A stretch of 64,000 nt of DNA from Dugong dugon (Eukaryota; Chordata; Mammalia; Sirenia; Dugongidae), in NCBI GenBank assembly GCA_030035585.1, contig CM057472.1, forward strand, positions 88,223,601-88,287,600. The letters are read 5' to 3'. Shown here piece after piece: positions 11,512 to 21,163 of this stretch. Each line of letters starts with the position of its first letter. Positions within the stretch are counted from its first letter, which is position 1. The notes below the pieces were generated by a model that was not told the DNA's origin, ran no database searches, and saw only the letters and a list, made by a program, of their open reading frames with translations. The translations under genes were made by a program, and so were the position numbers.

Positions 11512-13089
11512 TAGTAACTATGAATCAGTAGTTTGAAAAGCTCTGATTCTTCTTCCCATTTTCTCATGCCTTGCTTTTCTCTTTTTTTCTTGCCTGGTGG
11601 AAACTACGGAGTTCAGTGGAAGTTTTCCTGCAGTATGATTAGCCTCTCTATTTAATTTTCTAATAAAAACCCTGAACTGGAACCTGGAGATAATGTGCCC
11701 GATTCAATTCATATTTGTGGATTTCTTTTTAATTGTAATTCTTTTCTCTATTTATTCCCACTCCCACTGCCCAAGCATAGCTGATGCTTGGCTGATTATA
11801 AGACTTTCATGCCTGCGCAGCCAATCATGCCGCCTGCTCTAGGACTAAATTATTGTCATTGTTCCGATTATTAGTAATAATAATGGGCATCTGCACCCAA
11901 ACCTGAATGGATAATAGTTTTCACAGTCTTTGCCTCCAAACTTAGCTTGTTTGACTTTTTTTGCCCAGGCAGTTCCCGCCGCCTTTGATGGCATTAAACA
12001 TTCAGTTTCCCGTGTTGTGTTTAAGTGCCATTTTTAGATCATTCAGAATACAAGGCAGATGCTTCTTGGTATGCGGAGGTGGCTTATTTCCCCTGGGTAA
12101 GATTCACCTAATGGTGGGTGTCAGTGGATTCTTCTCTTGGTGATATTACTGCTACTTTGAAGTATTTGAGCTGGCAAAGGGCCTCTATTAGCTATTCAGT
12201 CTCTTTCTTAGAAAGACCCAGGTCCTTGTCCTCAAAAGGCCAGATGGCATTGACTCCCATGCTGACTCCAAAAGAAACACTTGCTCTCTGTTTTTTTGAT
12301 AGAGGTGTCCCTGCTACACACTCTAAGGCAGAACATGGATGTGATCCAACCAGCTTCATAATGGTACTGGCCCCTCAGCAACACGTTTCAAACTTCTACC
12401 AGACTCAAACCCTGATATGACTTCTGTGCTTAAAACCGCATTTGTAGTAAAATCACACATAGAGTTTCAGGAACAGAGATCAGAGAGAAGCTGGGTGAAA
12501 AGTCAAAGCTTTTATTTTATTACCTTGCATTTTTATGTCTGGACCTCCCTAGCAAATCAGAGGAAAGCAATGCAATTTAATTCTGAGTGTTTAAAATGTT
12601 TGCACTTTAAATTATTAATGTCTCTCAATGACACAGCTTTTACAAGTAATGTTCCACAGACTTTCTAGAAGAGCGTTTATGATAGCTTATCACTAGGCTT
12701 AAGGTGGCTTGATTACTATATGCCCTTTCTCATCTTGCTTTTATTTTCTCTCACTGTGGCTCCTTAATATAATTTTCTAATCCTCCTTGCCTTAACTTAT
12801 TGCCTCTTAGGCCATTAAAGCTTTGCCTGTAAAATGAAGGGTTTGGCTCAGAATCCTAGAGAGTATACCGTCCTTCAACACCTCTGCTTGTCAGCTCATT
12901 CATTCAGCAAACCTTGGGGCCGGCAGGAGGATGCCATTGATGAAGCACTCTTCTATAGTCTGAGGCTGCAACAAAAACCAAAACTGATCATTGTCATTGT
13001 GACTTTAGTTCTCATGGAACATATATTTGGGGAGTGCGGTGGAGACTGCCGGTAAAATTAGCAGAAGAATATACACATTAACAAGTGTT
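11512..13089. other. Unique DNA with an enhancer-like segment near 11,650-12,100
   Basis: No coding gene is supported. Frames of 60-100 codons at 11961-12668 and 12834-13055 have no recognisable family. The 11,650-12,100 portion is unusual for the window: non-repetitive, with CCAATCA at about 11,821 and a homeodomain-type TTATTAGTAATAATAATGG near 11,868. Confidence 0.45.
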
Positions 13090-13420
13090 ATAAAGAAAGT
13101 AGAAAATGAGGATGATAACAGAGAGTGAGTAGTGGGCTGGTGGGGGGAATGGCCTCTCTAAGGATGAAACACATAAGCTGATACTTGAAGGACATGAAGA
13201 CTCAGGCACAAAAGATCTAAGGGAAGAACATTTGTGAGAGCAGGAACAGTTAGTGCAAATACCCTTAGGCTGTAACAAGTTGGACAGGTTGGGTAGAAGG
13301 GGAATATGCTGGAGCAAGAGGAGATTTGGTTTGCCCTGAGGTCTGGGAGGTAGATAGGAGGTGGCTCATACGGGGACTGTCCGGCAGTGGAAAAATGTGA
13401 TGGCAAACTGTTAAACTGCA
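13090..13420 (+). repeat. L2 LINE 3' region
   Basis: 'gaatggcctctctaaggatgaaac', 'tacttgaaggacatgaagactcagg', 'gggaagaacatttgtgagagcaggaacagttagtgcaaataccc', and 'ggctgtaacaagttggacaggttgg' reproduce the L2 run of motifs. Confidence 0.75.
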
Positions 13421-14560
13421 TCAAGTAGTTGAGTGTCATAACGTGACTGACACTTTGTGACGATCGTTCTGTCTACTATCTTGAGAAAAGCAAGAGACGA
13501 GGGAGCAATACCTGTTATGTGACTATTACATCAGTTTAGGTGAGCGATAATAGTGGCTTGAACTAGGATAGCAACCAATCTTCTACACAGCAACAGCTTG
13601 ATAACCTAGCCCTGCATCTTGCCATTGCCCTGAACTACTAAATGCTTGAAACCTTAAGCCCTAATATCTCACTTGCTGGCCACTACTTCCAATTATTCTG
13701 CATAAATCCAGTTGCTTTCCTGCTTCAGAAAGTTCTCCATTAGCCTATAAATGTCATTTCATCATCTCCCTCTGTTGTATTTATTTTGGATCCTTCCAAA
13801 TGGTTTCTGCCCCTTACCAAACTACAACGGTGCCTTCATCATGGCTTGGAAGCCATTTTTTGTTCTTGATCAGGCCCTACCTCTTCTCAGTCTTGATCAG
13901 CACCTATTTCAATTTCCAACTCAGCCCCTTCCCCACCTGTGCACCACTGGGTTTCCAATGCTACTTTCTTCTCAGAGGAAAATATCTATTCTTCATAATT
14001 TTCTTCAAATTTCTCTACCTCTAAGCTTACCTATAGTAGTGCTCATCCTTAGGGAAAATCTTCTCATCTCTCGCGCTCATAATCCCCCCACCCTGGCTTC
14101 TTCCCAAGCTTTTTTACGTCATTTATCCCTCTCATTTTTCACTGGTACCTTTAGTATCTTTCTTTCAGCCTTTAAATACATCCAGGACTCTCCCATATTA
14201 AAAACAAAATTGGAAAAAAGAAAAGAAACTTTCTACGAAACCTTCTCCTAACCCTTCTATCAGTCACTGACTGTTCTCAGATATTGCTCTCTTTCTTCCC
14301 TGTACTGCTCAAATTTCTAATTTACTTCCTCAACAAATAATACATATTTACTATAGAGAAAGCCAGAGTGAAATAAATTCCACCCATGATCCCACCCTCC
14401 AGGGAGAATTGTATATTTAATACCCTATATGTTGACACCCTGCTTCCTTCTTCCTCATCTACTGATATTCCTCACACACACCCAACACTTATTCACACTC
14501 TGCTATCATTTTAGACATGTTGTTCTTTCTACCTGGACACATACAATATACACAAGAGTA
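13421..14560. other. Pyrimidine-rich stretch, probably old LINE-derived; no gene
   Basis: Between about 13,600 and 14,330 the plus strand is pyrimidine-rich. It resembles other old mammalian interspersed repeats ('ccaggactctcccatattaaaaac'), but I cannot name the family. The longest plus-strand frame, 13751-14251 (166 codons), is Leu/Ser/Phe/Pro-rich, as expected for a C/T-rich strand. It has no domain or splice context, so I do not call it a gene. Confidence 0.45.
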
Positions 14561-14564
14561 TGCT

Positions 14565-14712
14565 CCTTCATCTATAAAACAATGATAATAAAAATAGTGT
14601 CAATTACATAGAGTTACTGAGGACAAAATGAGTTTGTAATTTCAAGTGCTTAACATAGTGCCTGGTACATAGTAAGCACTCAGTAAATATTAGCTATTAT
14701 TATCATTATTGT
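14565..14712 (+). repeat. MIR 3' half
   Basis: 'catctataaaacaatgataataaaaatag' and 'aagtgcttaacatagtgcctggtacatagtaagcactcagtaaatatt' are the MIR 3' half, in canonical order. Confidence 0.8.
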
Positions 14713-15970
14713 TACTGCTACTTAACCTACTCTGTCTGCCTGCAAAAGTAATAATCCCTCAACATTCAGTTCAGATACTGCCTCCTTGGTGAGTTACTCA
14801 CTTTCCCCATCCTGTCTCACTCCGTCAGGCTCAGCTAGGTCCCCCCACAGTGGTTCACTTGTGATAAGTATCTGTGCAAACTTATATCAGCAACTCTTCA
14901 CACTTGTCAGGCAGGTATATTGAGACAGAGGGTCTAAGTACCTTATCCATGTTTCAAACAAAGCAGATGTTGGGCTAGCTGTTTAACACTAGAACCTCTG
15001 GAGAACCCTTCCGTGTTGCTGTACAACTCCACAATGACTTTTCAGTTAAGTTCCTAGTCAATTTCCAAGTCTTCTTTCCTGTTTACTTTAAGCAGATATG
15101 AACAGGCTGTAAGTAAGTTGCCTAAAAATAAAGAAAATTAAGCTTATTACACTCTCAAGGTTACAGAATATTTCAACCAACGATCTAGAGAGAAAGAATT
15201 CTTCGGAATGGAATCCACTTATGTGTGTACGATATGGGAAATTTTTGTCTTTAGAGAATCAAGGAATTATATTAAAATAAATAAATGGTAAAAGTAGGGA
15301 GCATGCATATTTGAAGCACCATTTTGGAAAATAAATGCAGACGGAGAAAACCTAAGAGTTAAAATATTGAGTGAATTTTGTTCTGTATGTTTCTGTATCT
15401 ATGATAGTGGAAGCTATAAAAGCAATATTTATCTGTATATGTGTTCTATACTGATGTGATCTATCTCTCTAATTAGATAGTCAATTATTTTTAAAGAGCT
15501 GCAAATAAGCCCTATAAGAATGTCATAAATGCATTCCATTTAGAAACATCTTGCAGATAATTTTTTTTTATTCTTCCTACATCCTCCTGCAGCCTTAAAA
15601 GAACAAAAACATAAAAAAAAAAAATCTTACTACCCAACTTATTCCAGAAACAGATCATTACTGCCTAGTAGTATGTTAATCATACTTATCATTTCTTCTC
15701 CTTCTGCATTATTATGCTTTGAATAGAAAAAGTGGGTGATGTGTGAGCTTCCTTGGAGAAATGAACAGTTGGAGTAGACAGGCTTCTCAGGATAAATAAT
15801 GTTATTTTCATGTAAAAATTCCCAAGTAGTAAAAAGGGGCTTGAAAATGGTGAAAATCCATGATGTATAAGCAGAATTATTAATAAGAGCACTGTATCTT
15901 TTGCTTCCATAGGATCTTTCAAGATGTAGGCAAATTAGAGACTGGCCAGACAGAAGCAACAGGCAATATT
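14713..15970. other. Unique AT-rich DNA
   Basis: No gene is seen. A 106-codon minus frame at 15639-15959 and an overlapping 77-codon frame are unsupported. Nothing repetitive is recognised apart from short A/T runs at about 15,568 and 15,613. Confidence 0.5.
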
Positions 15971-15974
15971 AGGG

Positions 15975-16300
15975 GAATTGAAGGAATGACTTACGAAGAA
16001 AGATTAAAGGACCTAAATATGTATGGCTTGGCTAAGTGACAACTCAGAGGTAATGACATTAACGGACTATAGATATTTGAAAGTGGCCGGCCACAAGCAG
16101 AGTGAGGGACTACTTATGTAATGGGATGAAATCAAGGGAGTGAATACTGCAAACTCAATATCTGGTTCTTTTTCTTGACTAAGAGAATTAGTAGGTTATA
16201 AAAGAGCTATCCCAGAGCCTACTACTTGTATCAAAGCATGAGACGGGATGTGGTAGTGTGAAGTCTCTTATAATTTCCTGATTCTCAATAACTTGATGCA
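15975..16300 (+). repeat. Possible ancient dispersed-repeat relic with LINE-like peptide
   Basis: Plus-strand reading from about 15,985 gives 'MTYEERLKDLNMYGLAK', a stop, then 'QLRG'. This resembles the segment after the reverse transcriptase domain in CR1/L2-like LINEs (RLK-L-SL--RRLRGD). The following 'agatatttgaaagtggccggccacaag' fits the same dispersed family. It is tentative, with at least one stop and small indels. Confidence 0.4.
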
Positions 16301-16384
16301 GGTCTTATTCATTTTTAATCGGTAGGCTTTAACACATTATAAGAACTCTGCAATGAGAAAAATGATGATCTGGTCGGTAAGAAG

Positions 16385-16560
16385 TAAATAGCCTTTGGAG
16401 TCAGACACCAAAGATTTTGATGCTATGTTGGCTGGTTTATTGTTGTATAAATTTGAGCAAGTTACTTAACTTTGCTGAGCTTCATCAGTAAAGTGGGTAC
16501 TAATACATATCTACTTTGTAGAACTGTTGTGAGGTTCATATGAGTCATCTTAATACCTCA
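16385..16560 (+). repeat. MIR SINE fossil
   Basis: 'tttggagtcagacaccaaag', 'aatttgagcaagttacttaactttgctgagcttcatcag', and 'tagaactgttgtgaggttcatatgag' follow MIR order, without the 3' tip. Confidence 0.75.
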
Positions 16561-16589
16561 CTTTACCTATTTAATAACTAATAAATCCA

Positions 16590-17260
16590 TTCTCCTCTCT
16601 ATCTTGCTGCAGCTGTCTAACTTGTTACTGTGCTAGTTTCATAAATGGTTTCCTGGACTCCAGTCTGAGTCATCTTCAATAGTTTCTATGGTAGAGACAG
16701 GGTGACTTTTTGCAATGCATATCTGATTAAGCCATTTCCTTGCTTAAAATCTCCAATGGACTCCCGTTTCCTTCAGGGTAAAATCTAATCTCCTTAGCAT
16801 TGCATACTGCATGCTAGTGTCTGCCTGTCTTTCTAGTCCCATCTCACATTACCCTAGCCCTCCCACATAATGCTGTAGCCATGCTGGCTTGCTTATGTTT
16901 TCCCAAATGAACTTTCTTCTTTTATGCCTTTTGCAAATATGTAAACATGCTGGTGTCTCTGCTGAGAACCCACTCTCCACTACAATTTTCCACTCTTTCT
17001 CATCTGGCTAGCTCATAGTCTTCCCATAAAACCCAGCTCAGATTTTATCTCTTTTGGGATATCTTATCTGGGATCCAGGTGCCTCTCCCATGTGTTTCCA
17101 TCTATTATTAATTTAACTATTTTGTAATTGTATTTTCACATCTGCTTCTCCTAATAGACTTTAGGCTTCATTTGAGCAGATATATCTTGTAAAATACTAA
17201 GTACTTAGAGCAGTGCCAATCACTTAGGAGGCATTCAACATATTTTTTGAATAAAAGAAT
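16590..17260 (+). repeat. Long L2 LINE 3' end
   Basis: This is about 670 bp with many L2 3' end hallmarks in order: 'cctggactccagtctgag', 'ttgcttaaaatctccaatggactccc', 'cccagctcagattttatctc', 'gactttaggcttcatttgagcag', and 'gcagtgccaatcacttaggaggcattcaac'. It runs directly into a (TGGA)n tail. Confidence 0.82.
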
Positions 17261-17306
17261 AGATGGATAAATGAATGGATGGATGGATGGATGGATGGAA
17301 GGATAG
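17261..17306 (+). repeat. (GGAT)n microsatellite at an L2 tail
   Basis: 'agatggataaatgaatggatgg' is followed by several perfect GGAT units. L2 copies normally end in short TGAA-type repeats, so this looks like an expanded tail. Confidence 0.9.
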
Positions 17307-18001
17307 TATAAAAATACCTGGGATATAGGATATCATCAATTAATATTAGTTCTCTTCCCTTTAAGTGTTGAAATTAAGGAATGCATCTGCTTATCTCTTG
17401 AATAATCATGATCTTGAATGAATTTTGCTCAGAGTTATTTGTATGCATTTATATCTATACCACCACGCCTGTCCATCACACCAGGAAGATACTCCAGTCT
17501 GGGAGGAACAGCAGAAGGCTAGGAGACCTGGGGTATACGTAAGCATCTATCAGAGAGAAATATGTCAATATAAGTAATACTTGAAATTATCTTACCTCTA
17601 CAGACAGATGTTGCTTTCCATTTTAATAACTAGAAGTTTTGTGAATTCCACATACCTGATTGAAGAGAAATGGGAATGAAAATAAAGGAGACAGAAATAA
17701 GAGATGGAAATAAGAATGGGGAGAGATACACACAAAGCAAACTGCTTTCTACACATTCCTTCCTCCCCACTAGTGCTTGCCAGTGGCTCAGCTGCTTAAC
17801 CTTAAGACACATGGCGAGCCCCCCTTGTCTAGAGTTTGTCCTAATTGTTGAGTGCATTGTAGCATCTTACATGATCAATTGCACATGCCAAGAGCAGAGT
17901 GTTAAGATTCATGAAATTTTAGTCCACTCCATTAATAATCTGAGCAGGGTTTTCATTCCTCCTTCCCCTTTGTTTTCTCCTTTGCCAAGTCTTCATTTTC
18001 A

Positions 18002-18003
<2 letters not shown>
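17307..18003. other. Unique DNA
   Basis: No gene or repeat family is assigned. A 170-codon plus frame at 17670-18182 runs through the (TG)n tract and owes part of its length to it (Cys-Val repeats). It is not a gene candidate. Confidence 0.5.

Positions 18004-18034
<31 letters not shown>
18004..18034 (+). repeat. (TG)n microsatellite
   Basis: About fifteen perfect TG dinucleotides; likely length-polymorphic. Confidence 0.97.
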
Positions 18035-18037
<3 letters not shown>

Positions 18038-18875
18038 GGAGACAAATGCAATTTCAGATGTGGCAATGAACCGCCACCTAAAAGGGCACCCCAGTGTCTT
18101 CTGTGTCCCTTTGCAGCTATGTGATAAATTGCCGTCTTTAGAATTAATTGTTACCTTTTCAGGAAGTGTTTACTTGTTTTAATCTTTTCACTGGCACCTG
18201 GTGAAACTCTGAGAGAGAGCCCCAAACTTTCCTTTCCCCTCTCAAGAACTTGCTAAGAGTCAAGAACACCGTGAATTAATGGAGTTGACAGAGGGCCGGG
18301 AATGGTGCCGCCATATTGGTCTTCAGCACATGGGATTCAGTGTTGACCTAGGCAATGTCATCCAGATTGTTTTTTAATAGACTAACTCATCTGCTCTTTT
18401 CTTTTTGGCTCCACATTCACATTTCTATGAATTTTTATTCTAAATTAGTTCTCCCAGCCTCAGGGAAGGAGGAATATTCTTTCAGCAAAGCACTTATTCT
18501 CTTCTTTGTCAGATTGCTTAAGAGCTGAAAGTGAGATGTTTCCCATGCACCTCTTTACAAATGTTACTGACCCTGATCAGATTTACACAGTATGCAAAGA
18601 TACACACACACATGACACACTCCTTAGGGTGCTCAAAGATGGCACTAATGTGCCCATGAGTGAGATGCATGAACTTGAGTCCTGTTTTGTGCTATACCTT
18701 TAGCAGTATACCCTCTCTCTAAGCTACAGAACTCAGGAAAGTTTACAAGATACACTTCTGCAATGAGTACCTCTATTATAGTTGTGAATATAATACATTC
18801 AGGGGTAATCAATAAGACAATTTTGCCGCTCCCTAGGGGACTTTTGGCAGTAACTAGAAACATTTTCCAGCACCT
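18035..18875. other. Unique DNA with a YY1-type motif
   Basis: No gene is recognised. At 18307-18319 the word GCCGCCATATTGG matches the strong YY1 site pattern (CCGCCATNTTG). The local (CA) words at about 18,602 are short. The rest is unassigned. Confidence 0.5.
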
Positions 18876-19004
18876 GTCTGGCAGTCTGTCATATTGGGGT
18901 GGCTTGCATGTTTCTATCATACTGGAAGATGTGTCAATTGTATTTTGAATATCAGCAAGGCCTTCCATGGTGGACAAGTTTCAGTGGAACTTCCAGACCA
19001 AGAC
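18876..19004 (+). mobile_element. RTE-tailed SINE, 5' part (split by LTR)
   Basis: 'tctgtcatattggggtggcttgcatg', 'tgaatatcagcaaggccttccatggtggac' and 'tggaacttccagaccaagac' match, in order, the body of the minus-strand copy at 51.6-52.0 kb. The body of the tRNA-Gly SINE at 6.7 kb also matches. The tRNA-like head is missing. The copy continues after the LTR. Confidence 0.82.
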
Positions 19005-19524
19005 TGTCTTAGTCATCTAGTGCTGCTCTAACAGAAATACCACAAGTGGACGGCTTTCACAAAGAAATTTATTTTCTCACAGTCTAGTAGGCTAGAAGTC
19101 CAAATTCAGGGCATCACCTCCAGGGGAAGGCTTTCTCTCTGTGTTGGCTCTGGAGGAAGGTCCTCATCATCATCAGTCTTCACCCAGACTAGGTGCTTCT
19201 CTGTGCAGGAACCTCGGGTCCAAAGGACACACTCTGCTCCTGGTGCTTCTTTCTTGGTGGTATGAGGTACACAACTCTCTGCTCGCTTCCCTTTCCTTTT
19301 ATCTCTTCAGAGATAAAAGGTGGTGCAGGCCATACCCCAGGGAAACTCCCTTTACATTGGATCAGGGATGTGACCTGGGTAAGGGTGGTGTTGCAATCCC
19401 ACCCTAATCATCTTTAATATAAAATTACAATCACAAAATGGAGGCCAACCACACAATTCTGGAAATCATGGCCCAGCCAAATTGATACATACATTTTTGG
19501 GGGGACATGATTCAAACCATGACA
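19005..19524 (-). mobile_element. Solo LTR of MaLR/ERVL type, 5-bp TSD AAGAC
   Basis: Read on the minus strand it starts TGTCATGGTTTGAATC and ends in ...GACTAAGACA, with the TG...CA ends of an LTR. Five-base direct repeats AAGAC lie at 19000-19004 and 19525-19529. The layout fits the MLT1/MST group of eutherian MaLR LTRs (a start like 'tggattgaattgtgtccccc', an end like 'gctgctataacagaaatacc'). No internal retroviral sequence is present. A related copy lies at 25479-25991. Confidence 0.85.
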
Positions 19525-19848
19525 AAGACAGACTGGGAAGAAAGACCTGGCAATCTATTTCTGAGAACTAACCAATGAAAATCTTATGGATCACACAGAA
19601 CATTGAACGACTTGCTTGCTTTGGACATGTTATCAGGAGGGATCAGTTACTTTAGGAGGACATCATGTTTGGTGAAGTAGAGGGCCAAAGAGGGCCAGGA
19701 ATATGTTCAGTGAGATAGACTGGCACAATAGCCACAATAATGGACTCAAATATGCCAGTAATCATAAGGATGACACAGGACTGGGCAGTGTTTTATTATG
19801 TTGTACATAAAGTCACCACAAGTAGGAGTCAACTCAATGGCAGCTGTC
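19525..19848 (+). mobile_element. RTE-tailed SINE, 3' part
   Basis: It resumes the element cut by the LTR: 'agactgggaagaaagacctggcaatctatttctg', then about 250 bp that follow the RTE 3' end at 43.0-43.2 kb. Shared words include 'ctttggacatgttatcaggaggga', 'ggaggacatcatgtttggt', and 'actgggcagtgtttt'. It ends in 'aactcaatggcagc' and then a TCTA microsatellite. Confidence 0.85.
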
Positions 19849-19879
19849 TATCTATCTGTCTATCTATCTATCTATCTAG
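19848..19879 (+). repeat. (TCTA)n microsatellite at an RTE-type tail
   Basis: TCTA/TCTG units sit exactly at the 3' end of the RTE-tailed SINE. RTE-type elements end in short tandem repeats rather than poly(A). Confidence 0.93.
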
Positions 19880-20149
19880 AAACCTTTTTGGTTGTCACAT
19901 GATGGGGTTGCTGGAGCAGGCAAAGAGTGCTACTGGTATCCAGTTAGTAGAGACCAGGTATGCTGCTACACATCCTACAATGCTCAGAAACTCCAGAGTA
20001 TGTAAATCAAGTAACTCTCAGTATCTTGCCATATACTATGAGAGATACTTAAAAAATATATAAGCTATGACCCTTTTTTCCCAGGCATTAGGAGGAAAAA
20101 CAATCAGCATTCTGTTCTGAGATCTGACTACATGCAAAGCCTTATGGTA

Positions 20150-20485
20150 GCAATGACATGGCTGTGCCCTTGAGGGAAGTATAGTCTATTTGGAGAAATG
20201 TATACCCTAGTAAGAGACTAACAGGCACATACCAACACTGAGTGGCATCAGACAAGCTCAAATAAAGTATTGAATTTGATGATGCAAGTGAAGGCTAGAT
20301 AGGTCTAAGAAGATTTAATGGGGTAATAGGGATTTGACCAGAGTCTTGAGGTGATCCAATGAGGAAGCAGAGAGGTAATATTGATTGTGATATGTGCATG
20401 GAAGTGTGAAGAGGGTGGTGAGCCTGGGGTAGAAGGAGTAAAACCTAATTGCCTGCATTCACTGTCAGGCTCTAAAGAATTGCCT
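20150..20485 (+). repeat. L2 LINE 3' region
   Basis: 'cccttgagggaagtatagtctatttggagaaa', 'gagactaacaggcacataccaacactg', and 'gggatttgaccagagtcttgaggtg' follow L2 order. Confidence 0.65.
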
Positions 20486-20971
20486 GGCAAGCACCAGTTG
20501 CAGAAGTTGCAGAACTCTGGGAGCTGAAGGAGTAAATGTCAACCTGGTTTTCAGGTCTTTTCAGGACAGTTACTTAGAATAACTATTTTTGGCCTTGAAA
20601 AATTGGTAAACATAAGATGTGGGCCAAGAAACTTAGAACCCCTAAGGGACTTTTAGATTGACACACATTTGACAATTTCCATTTTGCAACACAAGACAAG
20701 GCAGAAATGACAAGTGAGCTTGGAAGGCATTCAGCCTTTGGTGCTCCTTTTGTTTCAGTTTTGCAGAAGTGAGATTTTAGACACAGACTCATTACAGGAG
20801 TTTCTTAATGAAGCCGACAATTGGTATGTGACTTTCCTTTTTCCACTATCTCAGTCAAACGCATCCCAGTGTCTTGTCCTGCTTTAGTTCCAGTTCCATT
20901 AGCTGTCATCTGGGACTGTAGCATTATAGGAGTATAGAATTACAAGTGGAGACCTGAATTCTATTTCTTAC
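20486..20971. other. Unique DNA
   Basis: No gene or repeat is assigned. A 69-codon minus frame has no recognisable domain. Confidence 0.5.
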
Positions 20972-21163
20972 TCTCCCGTGTGATACAAATGGTTAACACA
21001 CACTGAAAGGTTAGAGATTCAAGTCCACCCAGAGGGGTCTCAAAAGAAAGTCCTGGCAGTCTACTTCCAAAAAAATCAGCCATTGAAAACCTCATTGAGC
21101 GCGGTTCTACTCTGACACACGTGGAATCACCATGAGTCAAAACCAACTCAATGGCAACTGGTT
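20972..21163 (+). mobile_element. AfroSINE, type B, plus strand
   Basis: 'tgatacaaatggttaacac' (A box region), 'aggttagagattcaagtccaccc' (B box region), 'aagtcctggcagtctacttcc..aaatcagccattgaaaacc', and the tail 'caccatgagtcaaaaccaactcaatggcaactgg' are all present. Confidence 0.92.

Noticed and set aside
13751-14251. 166-codon open frame on the plus strand
   Set aside because: The residues are Leu/Ser/Phe/Pro-rich, as any C/T-rich strand would give. There is no domain, splice sites or start context, and the stretch looks like an old repeat.
17670-18182. 170-codon open frame on the plus strand
   Set aside because: It runs through a (TG)n microsatellite, which supplies a Cys-Val repeat and lengthens the frame. 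No family features.
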